This document shows positions 47,966-59,539 of a stretch of 64,000 nt of DNA, in pieces. Made by a program: the position numbers and the translations under genes. Every line of letters starts with the position of its first letter. The first letter of the stretch is position 1. This DNA comes from Membranipora membranacea (Eukaryota; Bryozoa; Gymnolaemata; Cheilostomatida; Membraniporidae): contig OU612074.1 of the NCBI GenBank assembly GCA_914767715.1, forward strand, positions 513,501 to 577,500, written 5' to 3'. Under the pieces are notes generated by a model. The model searched no databases. It was not told the origin of the DNA and saw nothing but the letters and a program-made list of their open reading frames with translations.

Positions 47966-48227
47966 AAATACATGTCTAATAATCTTCTGAAAATGATTCA
48001 CAATAAAATAATCACCAAATTAATCATATGGGCAGCTGACACATATCTTGAATTGGTGTTCTCGTTTCGATGGTAGTTTGGTTTGCGGACACTTTAGCTA
48101 TAACCCTAGAAAAGAGAAATCAAAGGGTTATATTTGGAACAGCCTGCAGTGAGCATGGTTTGTGCAGCACTGTCATGCAGGTGGTTTACTTGCTTATGAG
48201 GCATCTTTAACCTATATTAGGCAAGGT

Positions 48228-48233
<6 letters not shown>

Positions 48234-48287
<54 letters not shown>

Positions 48288-48288
48288 C
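48234..48288. repeat. TA dinucleotide microsatellite
   Basis: About 27 TA units with one central ACA interruption, so it is close to a perfect palindrome. Confidence 0.95.
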
Positions 48289-48878
48289 ACTTCAGGCTAT
48301 TGAGAGCATGTACTCTGATTCTGAAGAGATGACACAATGTCAATATTCAATATCCTTGAGGAGAAAATATTCTCAAAAGGAAAGGTTCACAATTTGCGGT
48401 TGATTGAACATTCCTTCATTCAACATTAAAGTCTAGAATTGCGCATGCTCTTTTCTGAATTTAGATTCCAACCTTAGACAGCCAAAATTTAGTCCGAGAG
48501 GACATTTATTCACTATCTAAACTTAACTCAGCTAACATTTACTTTTCTAGGGTTTGCCAAATTTCATGATTTGATAATGAATGCAATTCCTTGCCAGAGT
48601 GATGGGTAACCTAGTAAAAAGTGGAAACATCAGACTAATATCAATAAATGCGCATACATACCACCAAAGAGTCATCTTCAATTTACACCTGCCCTATGTC
48701 AGACAGTGGATTAGCTTTCTATGGACAGTTCACACCCTAATATTAACACAATGTTGCGAACGTTGTCATCATAAAGTTTTTATGCTTTTATTAATCAAAT
48801 TTAGCTCCAACCTTTTGCCCAAACGAAGCGATCATTGCAAAAACTTATCAAGCTTCTGAAGCAATTCACATACCTCAC

Positions 48879-49460
48879 AATAGTGTAGTACCAGATCAGT
48901 AACATTGCTATGACTGTAAATAAGCCCAGAGTGGTTCCAATAATGTTATAGAAGCAGCAGATGTTATTGTTGAATTGGTAGTAACTTTTTTCTCAGTCGT
49001 TGTTTGTCTAGTTCCACGGGATAGTTGTTCTAGACTTCTAGGCTTCTGATCCCCAACATCTATGTGGTCGGTTGTCACTGTAAGAAAGTCCAATAAATTG
49101 ATGATGGTTTCTACAGTGATAGCTGTAAGACAGGTGTTGGTAAAAAGAGCTTCTAGCTGCTCGTAAAAATAACTACAAAAATATTTGTCTTTGGAGTCTA
49201 GGAAAGTACAATGATTCTGTCCAAGCAGTCAAAAAACATTTTGATTTCAGTTTAAATATTTTTAGTTATATTAAAACAGTTTCGTAATGTACCCTGTTCC
49301 GGGGGGTAGATTCTGTAGTATCTCTTTGAGTATTTGAGTTTTGAGCAATACATTCCAGCAGAGGGTCCCATTGTCTATCTCTGCAGTTGAATGTGTCGAG
49401 GCTCAAACCCTTGTAGACAAGTGGCTCTGTAGTTCTGAAGAGTTTCTCTTTCCAACCCTC
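48879..49460 (-). CDS. Possible membrane protein: CCP-like tail, Ser/Thr stalk and transmembrane segment
   Basis: Three minus-strand signals lie in order. (a) About 49,450-49,340 reads LDTFNCRDRQWDPLLECI, like the C-terminal half of a CCP/sushi domain. (b) 49,077-48,970, after acceptor TTCTTACAG, reads a Thr-rich stalk (TTDHIDV, TRQTTTEKK). (c) About 48,948-48,880 reads IIGTTLGLFTVIAMLLIWYY, an obvious transmembrane helix ending at donor GTGAGG. Stalk and helix are in different frames; the switch falls at a run of six A (GAGAAAAAAG), where one base more would join them. The CCP-to-stalk phase also does not fit simply. Either a damaged copy, a sequencing error in the A run, or chance; confidence is low. 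Confidence 0.25.
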
Positions 49461-49559
49461 GCGTGTTCAGATTTGCAATGTTCATATTACACGACCTCAC
49501 TAAAAATCATGACTTTGATGTGTGATATGGTAGAGTTAGAGTATTAAGATGGACTAATA

Positions 49560-50600
49560 TATTACGGAATAGAGAATGTTGGGAAATTAAGTTGTTGTAA
49601 TTTATTTTAATCAAAATTGTGCCAAAACTTGCACATTATCGAAACCTAGTTACCTCTGGAATTTTAGACAGTGTAATGGTAGCTGGATTATTATTTGTTA
49701 ATGATATGATACATATATATGATATAATATGATATGTGATGCAACTGACTTTCAGTAATATGTTTTTTTTACAAATTCACAATCTTGGAACTTTTCAAAC
49801 ACTAAATACTCATATGCTACATAACACAAAAAATCCTAGGGGTGGTGCCTCCGGCCTACCAAAATTGATTTTAAGAATAAGCGGATATAATATAGACCTT
49901 AATTAATACCTGATGGGGTTCATCTCTTCTTTCATGTCATATCCATGGACAGGTCGATAAAGTTGGTAGGGCTATAAAAAGTCAGTGGTTGACTTTTGCA
50001 GTCAGAGCGTTGTGTTAAGTCATAAAATCTTTCATAGCGAAAAATGTTGAAACTCTGAACTTTCGCTTGTTTCGCATCCATCCGATATATCTATATAGTC
50101 ACAGTTCCTGATACTAGCAAATTAATAAGTGCTGCTCGTTTGATCTGATATTGTGATATTTTCCTTTTATGTATATCCGTCTTATTTGCGAAGGAATCAT
50201 ATAGAATGAAACATCAGCTATACTTGAAAAGAGAAAACTACTGTGAATGAAGCAAGTTTTTCTTACTTACTTACTTGCACATTGAAAATGGCCTCTTATC
50301 AGCAGGATTGGGGTGGACCAGATCTCACCGATGAATATATGAATCAAGAGATCAGATTATATACTTCTCATTGGTAGAGACTTTGGAAGTTGATGTGTTT
50401 ATTTTTAGACCTAAACTATGTAGGTCCCAGAACCGTGCGAATTTTTTTTTATGACCCATTTTTATCAGTCTTTTCTCTTAGTGATTTTTTACCCAACAAT
50501 ATAAGCATACACTTTTATCAACACCATGATATCGGATTCAATCCAAAATTTAACTTAAACCTAAAAGTTGTATCTAAGAAGGAGAGGCAAGTTAAGGATC
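49560..50600. other. Gene-free stretch
   Basis: AT-rich sequence with no supported exon on either strand. Confidence 0.35.
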
Positions 50601-50602
50601 AG

Positions 50603-50690
50603 GGATAGCTCAGTTGGTAGAGCGCCAGACTCTTGACTGCAAGGTCATGGGTTCGATCCTCAGTGGTGCCCGTTGGTGCAAACTCCTGAT
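50603..50690 (+). mobile_element. tRNA-Lys-like SINE head
   Basis: GATAGCTCAGTTGGTAGAGC (box A) and GGGTTCGATCC (box B) at tRNA spacing; the anticodon loop would read CTCTTGA, so CTT (lysine). The anticodon stem and acceptor stem pair poorly, so this is more likely a SINE than a working tRNA. Confidence 0.55.
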
Positions 50691-50823
50691 TTGATCATCG
50701 CTGGTCATTCACCCTAGCCGACCTCAAAAACTAAATACGTACTATCCCCAACCAGTTGCTAATGTGTCGGTGTTTGCGACTTGCCAAAGCCAGAAAAGTT
50801 ACCAAGAAAGAATTATGTAACGT

Positions 50824-50920
50824 CCCAACTTCCGGAACAATGGTATCAGAGAGGGTAGGATATCCCTACCCTATCTCCCACTCCAGCCCTCTCTGATTAT
50901 ATTAATCTGGAAGTTCGGGA
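50824..50920. mobile_element. Miniature fold-back element (~97 bp)
   Basis: Outer inverted arms (CCCAACTTCC...CAGAGAGGG and CCCTCTCTGA...GGAAGTTCGGG) enclose an inner palindrome, GGGTAGGATATCCCTACCC. The whole folds into one long hairpin, as MITEs do. Confidence 0.6.
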
Positions 50921-51261
50921 TATTTGTCTCAAACCCATGTATTAATATCCGATGACATATATAATTACAACATATAAGTAAATTCTGAGTTGTGTTCACT
51001 TGAAATAAATACCATGTCAATGAGCCAAATTAGGCACGTGGGTAAAGGATGATAACGTGGGAGTTGTCCTCCTGGTAAAAATTTTTATTTATAGCCTTAA
51101 AGAACATAAATTCAAATGTAAATTGTTTTATTTGAGGCTGGTATCGGACATCTTGGCGTCGTTACAGAAGCCGGATTTGAAGTGACAAGTGTTTGCAAGT
51201 GATAAGCTATAAAAATTCAAAATTGAAATTTTTTACTGATTGAAGCTTCAAACATATACAA

Positions 51262-54200
51262 ATGAGTGGGGACGAGAGAAGACTCGAGTCTGCTATCCAG
51301 GTAGGGTACATTTTAGGAGTAATGTTTCATTATAGGAAGTTAGCCATATAATATTGATAGGTCATGATGATGATTTGAATGAAAAATTAATGAATATGAA
51401 TGCCAGTTGGTTGTCCACCAAGCTAGCATGAAGTTGGATGGAATAAAGTTGCAATTAGGGCAGATACACTAAGGGCAATGCAGGTTTTGTAAGAAGATAC
51501 TATGAGTGTCCTCGGATTTAATGATTCAACATGACAGTAATTCTATAGTTAGTTGACCTTTGACTTTAGTAAGTTTCATTTTGTATGTACTAGCACCTAT
51601 TGACACAGTAAAGATACATTCTACCCATAAATATCCAGATATCTATGGGACCAATGAAAAGGATTGTGATAGTGTGATGTAGGCCTTTTCGTTTCGCCTT
51701 AGTTTAGGCGATGGGTCAGTGTTCTAACTAAGCAGATGACTGTGTCGATTGTGGGTCATTTTTTATCCAATCTTGTGCATCAAATCTTACAAGCCTCCAG
51801 TCTGCCCTCATTAGAAGACATCCCTGAGTGTATCATCATGCAAAGTGTAAGCAAAGTAAAGGGTTCTACTGGTGGCCTTAGATAAGCATAAAGTTAGTTA
51901 AGTGGCATGCATTTTGACGGAAAATGGTTTGGAATGATTTATTAGTTGGAGTAATATATTTACTCAAGGGATTAAATGGTGGACAATGCTTCTTTCAGTT
52001 CAGTGCATGTGTTCTCTTTTAACTACTATGCTCTCTTATGTAACTTTTGCCTGACTTGTTCTTCTTCAGCTGGTATAAGGTAAGTTTCCTTTTCCTCCTC
52101 TGTCTATCTTTATACTCTGACAAAACCACTACAGTATTTCTTTTCATTTTCATTTAGCAATTTCAGTACAGCAGCCTTTACCATATCATTTTGCTTATGT
52201 AGCCCCATAAGATTAGAGATGTAGCTTGGACTGCATGGCCCAGTACTATGACAGTGTTTTATCAATGTTATTGCAATGGTTTTCAAACCCTGAATCTAAG
52301 CACCAAATGATAAGTCTTGGATAAATGCATCCTTGTTAAATTGCATGACCCGTACTCAGAGACGAACAACTTCTGATCGAGAAAAAAATTAACAAATTGA
52401 AAGCATGACAAGAATCAAAGTAGATTTTAAATGCATGACACAATAAGTTTATATTTTCTACTGATAAAGTATATTTGTCGATCACTTATTACCCCAACCG
52501 ATCCGAGACCAGACTGTCTTGCTGTTCCTAACCTTCTCTCTCTTACCCACAGAGGATAGAAGATAACATACTGAGAGGAGACGAGGAGCTGACTCTTCAC
52601 TCTGCTGACGGATCCGGGAGGCAGAAAGCTTCAAGTCGGGTTAGAGACATTGTCACCACAAGCTTCAGCTCTCCTACTGCCGGAGTAGAGGTAAGCTTTT
52701 TTAACCAGTAAATGTCTGATTTGTGAGTGTGTTTTGCAAGGTAAATACATCTCCTCACCTGTTCAATATTTTTTCAAACACATGGCCGTAGTTGAACCTG
52801 GAGTTAACACTGAACTGAGTGATGCATATATAATTGGTTGTTGAGAGGTAATAAATCACAACTTCTAAAAGGTGAATAGATATAGTTAAAATCTCTTTTT
52901 GCTGGAGTAGGGATGCGAAGTTTTCCCAGGGAACTGTAACACATTGTCTATAGGTTTGTCCCAAATGTAGGCAGATAAATTATTTACTTTGATAATTGAA
53001 TACCATCCTTATTCAGAGTGATGAACTAACAAGCACAGTGGTGTGTGGCAGACTTACTTTTTGCAAACTTCTCATGAAACATTGATGCCAGTTCAAGCTC
53101 TAGTTTAAAGGGCCTATAGGGTGTGGAATAGCATCAACTTAACATGAGTGTCATTATTTTTCACGCTCCATGGACAAGGAAATAAGATGAGTAGCAAGGA
53201 TTTTTATTGTTGTTAGCTGTTTTAACTCTAGTTTCAAGTGTTTGATGCTCTCATAACTAAGTGACAGTTTTACTATAATTTGTGACAACTATGCACTTCA
53301 TTCATATTTGCAAGCATGCCCTACTGTCACTTTACCACAAGCGATAAGCCAGAAACTGAAACTGCCTCCAACTGTGAATGAACACGGTAATTCATATGCT
53401 CAAGCACAACTGGTTTGTTGCAAAATATTTACACTTTCATCAATATACTCTCCAGGATTTACTTTACTTCATAGCTATCTATTTTTTTGGCATTACTCTC
53501 CTTCCTCTCTGCTAATGCAAGCATTGATATGAATGTGTGGATCAGTGGTAAAATACACAGTATGGCGATTTTTGGAGATATGCCATCAATATAAAACTTT
53601 TGTCAGTAGTTGGATATAGCTAGGCATGTTTCTCAGCTTTTTACATATTATCAATATCTAGGCGAACATGGCCACGTCTCAGACGCTGAGCTCGATGATG
53701 GAGGAGAACAGAATGATGAACTCTGAGATGAACAGATTAGAAGACTTACTGAGTCAGGCGAGAGCTGAGAGAGACGATATCGGTATAAAATACCAGGCTG
53801 TCAGTGATAGGGTAAGTGTGACATCTAACAACAGGTGCTTGTCTACAGGTAACTGAGCCTTAGGTAATCTTACTGTGTGACACTATCAAACTGGTAATAG
53901 CCTAGAGGAACCTTTCAGACCTGCGTGACTGTGTAAGTCTGTCATGACAAACAAGTCGCACAAAAACGTGAAGTTTTCGCCGCAAAACATCCCGTGTCCA
54001 ATTGATACTTTGTAACCTACCACCAGAAACTAAGATTTTTGGTGATTTTGTGTGATAAATCACAAAATGCTGCTTTTTCAGTTCGAAGTAAGATGTCCTC
54101 AAGTTCATTCAGCAATGCCAATTAAATATTATGAAGCTTGTATTGCCTTATGGTCATCAGACTACACTTAGGCTAAGGGCTTTCAGACTATACTCCTCAG

Positions 54201-57200
54201 GCTAAGGGCCTGCAGACTATACGCTCTGACATTATGCAGCAGGTGGTAAACAGTAAGCACAAGCCAACGCTAGGTTGTCTGGCAGGATCTTCTGTTCATT
54301 AGTGCATTACATGACTCAAAGAAACTCCCTTCGCATTAGACCAGTTAGCTGTGGTAGTGTGTAGAAGTGGATTTTGGCAAAAATTGCAAAAGATCAGCAG
54401 CTGATAGACCCAATCAGACAGCGGCCTCACTATCAGACAGCGGGCCTCACTATCAGACAGCGGGCCTCACTATCAGATTTGACCTCATGCTGCTAATAAA
54501 CGCAAAGCTTCACTTATTTCCTTCCCAATTAGCTAGATAAACAACATCCAGTGCAAATAATATGAGTGCAAAACACTCAGTATTACAAAGTCGGACATTT
54601 ATTTTGAAATTTTTGAAAAAACTATTCCCTTCCTTTTCTATTAAATATGTTCCCCTGTTTTATATGAACCCAGTGACCTATCTTAAAATCTTCAGATAAT
54701 TTTTTGAGTTTTGATTTGACAAACTTGGCAATTGGTCAAGTCAAATTTGAAATCAGCTAACTTTGCAAATCACAAATCCCAATCTTATCCGCAATAGATT
54801 TGTCCAGCAAAAATTCCCCTTCGCTCCAATAAATGCTTGAACGCTTGCTCAGCCAACCGAATTACATGGTAAAGAAGTACTATTCAGATCCTGTTTGACT
54901 CTTTATAAAGGTATGCTGCCGTCTCCATTCATGGGAACTTGAGACAGCGATCTTTTGTCGGTCTTTTGTTGAGCTTGCACCGATTGTTTAATCAGATCCT
55001 AGCTAAACAGTCTTTTGTTTTGCTGATTATTGATGATTGACTTACTCACACAGGAGTGGCAGCAGTTTTTGTTTAATCCCGGCAGCGTTCTGATCGCTGC
55101 TGATATCATAACTATACAGGCTACTCTGTGGCAGCGTATCAATGGCTGCTGTTATCAGGACGTATCATACGACAGACCATTTTAAGTTGAAGATGCAAAG
55201 TTACTGGTTACATTTCTCAGGTTTTGACTAGCTAACGGTGTCAAGCAAGACTTTATTTAAGCATAACATAAACTGTAGTCCAAAGTTGCTTTACATACAA
55301 GGTTGACATATCGATCTCTGCGCTAGATATTTTCAGCACTGCCATCATTGTTCAATGTCATTTACTGATGACTATGACTTTGAAATTGAGCTCAATAGTG
55401 ATAATGTTCTATAGTTTGTAACTTCATTTGCGGAAGATCATCCACATTTGCCTCATTTTCATTAAAAGTTTTATGAGGCCAAAAAAACTGCTGTAATAAA
55501 AAAATTGGTACTAGGCTAAGGGAAGATATAGTGTTGGTTTCAAAACTGTGATTTCTGATGTCTAGCAGTCTGTCTTAAAAGCTGCCTCTTGCTTTTTGTT
55601 CAAGTGCAGCTGGATTATGGTGGAATAGCTTGTCACGAGATTAATACATTGACTGGCTTGCTATTGCTACCCATTTTTCAATCACCTCTTCAAGCCCCTC
55701 ATAACAACTTTTAATCAATCATTATCACAGTTTTGTGACATTTCAAAGTCTCATGTTTTGTATTAGAGTGTTTTAATTTGTTGGCAGTGTTTGTTCTCTG
55801 GTATAGTGTTTATACTATGAGATAAGGTTGTTGTATTTGTCGGCCATGTTAGTTTAAGCTTGGTCTCCATGACTACAGCTTGGTTCTCTAAGATAGGACA
55901 TGTGGGCCACAAGATAAAATATCCAAACTATGATCTAGTTCAATAAATAAAGTCTCAGTAGTCTCTGTAGCGCTTTATAATTTGGTTAGAAATATTGGTA
56001 AAATTCTATGGGTTTTTAGCACCTCCCGGGAGTTGGGCTAGGTCATTCCTGACTGTTGAGGCTTGGGGGCCTTTGGGTGAAATTGAGATTTAAATTTTAT
56101 TGTAATTATATCACAAGTATTTGTCACTCTGATTATATATTCAAATAATAAAAGCAGGCCATTAAACATGCCTTTGTTTATCAGCTTCGGCTATTTAGTT
56201 TGCACACAAAAGAGTTTATAAAACTAATATATAAGATTAAAATACTACAAGCTGCAAAACTCCCTGTGTTTGCATTGATCTGAAGCTGCCTGAAATTTTA
56301 AACCTTAATCTCACAATGTTTGAAGTGGAGGTATTCAAATATTCCGGCAATCAATTCAAATTTATTTTTGAAAATTAGGCTATGCTATGAGTGTAAGATA
56401 AGGCTTTTGTCACCAAGCCAAATAGCGTAATCGTATAACGAGGCAGCATAACACAACGCCGGCTGGGCTGTGTATAGTGGTCGAGTTAATCGAGTAGATG
56501 GTTATACTGTTTGGGTTCTAACTGCTGTCTGGGCAGTGATTGTTACCGAGCTTATCAAAATAACCAACAACAAAAAATCTGCTGTGCTCAAACAAAAACA
56601 AACAATAGCTAGCTTCTTAGCTTACAACCCCTGGTGAAGGACAGAAAGGATTAAATTGTAAAAATTGTAACACTTAAGGATTAATACATTGCTACCGACG
56701 GCTAGACATGAGTTACGGATATTCTGAGTCGGTGAGTGGTCGATTTTTTTTTCGCTTACAGTTGCTCGGTAAAAACTGTGACATTATATTGTTTTTATTT
56801 CCTCCTTTGTTCTCGAACTCATGTGACGGTTTCGGTACTAGCAAAAGTCTCATAGTCTGAGTATGCCATCATAGTCCCAGCACTCATAAATGACAGTCTA
56901 TGTTAACAGGTACTATTTTCTTAGTGCTGAGATATATCATAGCAGTATTAGTATATTTCTTTAGAATCTTGAGACAACCATGAGATCGGAAATTTGTCAG
57001 ACAAACTTTCAAGTTTAGCACAATATGGAGTCAGATGAGCTTGTCAACTCATCAGGCTGCGATCTGACATAGAGACTATCTAGTTCTCTCACAGACACAG
57101 CTCAATATGGGCTGTCTGTGTATCTGTTGGGTTATAAGTTCTTTTGAATAGCAATGTGCAAATCACTTTCACCATCTAGGGCTCCAGTGAGGCTTCATCT

Positions 57201-59539
57201 TCACCAAAGCGTCTAGGCATCTGATGGACTCTGGAGTTGGGAGCAGAGTTGAACGTAACTTCGAACTCCTTGGAAGGGCACAATACGAGCTCAGCGTTGC
57301 ATTTCAGATTTGAGTTTCTGACTGCTCGACTCAGGATTCTTTCTATGAATTACACCTGCTCTTTGGTCTATTGCTTTTAACATGGCACTCTCCTGTGTCG
57401 GAGACCGGTCAGTGATATGTCGAGTTTTATGACATCTGTTAGCTCTGAGCGATTGGCAGCACAGGAAGAGAGCTGGTTAGCTTTGAGAGGATTATGGCAG
57501 CACTTACCACGGCACTAGTTAGGGAAATGCCTCCGCTATAAGTGCTCTGTATAGAAGTGATCTAATGATAGCAAGATAAGTGTGCAATGCTAAATATGGT
57601 AGGATGGAATTTTGTCCATAATGGAAAATCTCCTCTATTCCCTGTTCCCGATGAAAGTGGATTTAAAGCTTGTAGGCCTATAGATCCATGGTGTTACAAA
57701 TTAATTCATTCGCTGTGAATCGTGCTTTCATTCGGCTGATCTGCCAGCAAATTTGTCCCTGCACCTAAAGTATATTGCACCCTCGCTCATGCACCTCAAG
57801 TCTTGGCTTGGAGGATACATGGTAACGGAGAGGAAGGATATATTCAAGGTTCAAGGGCTCCCAAACGCAGTGTCTGCTCTTTTTACCATATTACTGCATT
57901 TCCTGCTGTAGCGATGATTGGTAGGCTGTCATATTTTATTTTTGCCATCCAGTTTTGTCATTTTACCCGATAAACAACCACTGGGCTGTGATACTACGCG
58001 TGTCCTAGAGTAGGTGCAGTTTTCTACTGCACTTAATACAACACTGCCATAAAAAATCTGACATTATCCATGGTCTAGAACCAAACAGAGCTGTTTGGAA
58101 TAGGATAGCTGTGGAAAACACCGGATTAATTTCTGCGAGCCTTCGGGGTAATCAACCTTTTGGCTTGTTCAATGTATCCAATGAACCTTCTAAACTACAC
58201 TAAAACCCCAATCTTGGGGATTAAACTCACAATACCAACAAAATCCCATTTGCACTAACAAACCACAAAGCTTCTCTATTTGTACAACACATTCAGGCAT
58301 CATACGCTGCCGAAAGCAATATCGGCAGCGTGGATGAGTTTCAACGTTGCGAACAAACTTCAAAAGCTAGGTCAGCAATGGATGTTTATTTTGCGGTAAT
58401 GACTTTTCTATACTTCAAATTGATACAGCTTCAAATTCCAAAGGAAAAATTGAACCCTCAATCAAAGTTTGTGAAATTAACTCAGAGGGAATTCTTAGAA
58501 AGTTAAACTTTATTACCTATCTCAAATATTTATAGGAATTGTACAAACAGCATTTGTTCAAAATAAGATTTTGCTGATCAATTCTAAGAGATCAAAACAT
58601 GTTCAGCAAACTACATCAACATGGCTTGCCCATTTCTAAATTTGTCCTGGCTTGATTAGTTATTGGTGCAATGCCGGCTTATTGCAAAGTTTAAAGCTTA
58701 TCCCATATTTTGTAGTATTGGTGTATTGACCCCTTTACAAATTCTATTGTTGTTTAGCCATTGATTGGCAGCATATCTAAGTCTGGTTGCTGACTGTTTA
58801 TCGACCATTCCTTTCTCTCGAGAGCACTCACAGAGCACTCACAGTTAATTATTTGAGTTCATTGCTGTGTGCACAGCTATATATGAATACTAATAGACGT
58901 AATGAGTGATTCCTAATCGGTGAATGTCTGAAATTGAACCCGAAAATAAACATTGTATTTTGTATATGTTTAAAAAGTGAGCTATTTGTTGAGCGATAGT
59001 GTGCTCACTGTCCAATCGGGGATGCTCTTAATCTTCAAACATAAACCTGCAATTTGAAAATCATTCATTCCCAAACGGAAATTAAAGTTGGAGGGTACTC
59101 CAATGATATTTGATGGTGAATGACATTCTGTGTTCCGGCCTTGCCAATTCGAATAAAGCCCATTCACAAATACTTGCAATCCATTGGTGAAACATGTTAT
59201 GCTGCCAGCATTGAAAACACTACACAGACCTTCAATGTAGTTTATCCGATAAAATGACAGCCTAGTGTCCTAGAGGCTTTCATATATATACTTTTTATGA
59301 ACATGATTCGCCTTACATACTGATACCCCCCTTTACCTCTCTTGTAGTTGGAGCAGGCTCTGAAGTTAGCCGGAGGAGATTTATCAGGAGAGGATCTCGG
59401 TACACGTAACCTCGTACAGCAGAATATAGAGCTGAGGAAGAGACTAGACGAGGAACATCAAAACTATAAACGTAAACTACAAGCTTATCAGGACGGGCAG
59501 CAGAGACAGGCTTCTCTAGTGCAGAAACTACAAGCTAAG
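51262..59539 (+). CDS. CROCC: Rootletin (ciliary rootlet coiled-coil protein), N-terminal exons
   Basis: Four phase-0 exons: 51262-51300 (MSGDERRLESAIQ), 52553-52690 (RIEDNILRGDEEL ... RVRDIVTTSFSSP), 53662-53811 (...EMNRLEDLLSQARAERDD..., IKYQAVSDR) and 59348-59539 (LEQALKLAGGD..., LDEEHQNYKRKLQAYQDG, LVQKLQAK). Together they make 173 residues, and the gene runs on past the window. The order and wording match the N-terminal part of animal rootletin: the IV-T-S-P region, ...LEDLL-Q-RAERD--IKY-AVS-R/LEQAL..., and YKRKLQAYQ-GQQRQ--LVQ-LQ-K. Rootletin forms the fibrous rootlet from the basal body and helps hold centrosomes together; it is mostly coiled coil. The last donor (AAG/GTACAG, 59,540) lies inside the first unit of a large minisatellite. 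Intron 3 (53,812-59,347) holds no other gene that I can see. Confidence 0.93.
54405..54478. repeat. Short 20-bp tandem repeat in rootletin intron 3
   Basis: About three copies of AGACAGCGGGCCTCACTATC, the first lacking one G. Confidence 0.85.

Noticed and set aside
50603-50690. Functional tRNA-Lys gene
   Set aside because: The acceptor and anticodon stems do not pair well; a SINE head is more likely.
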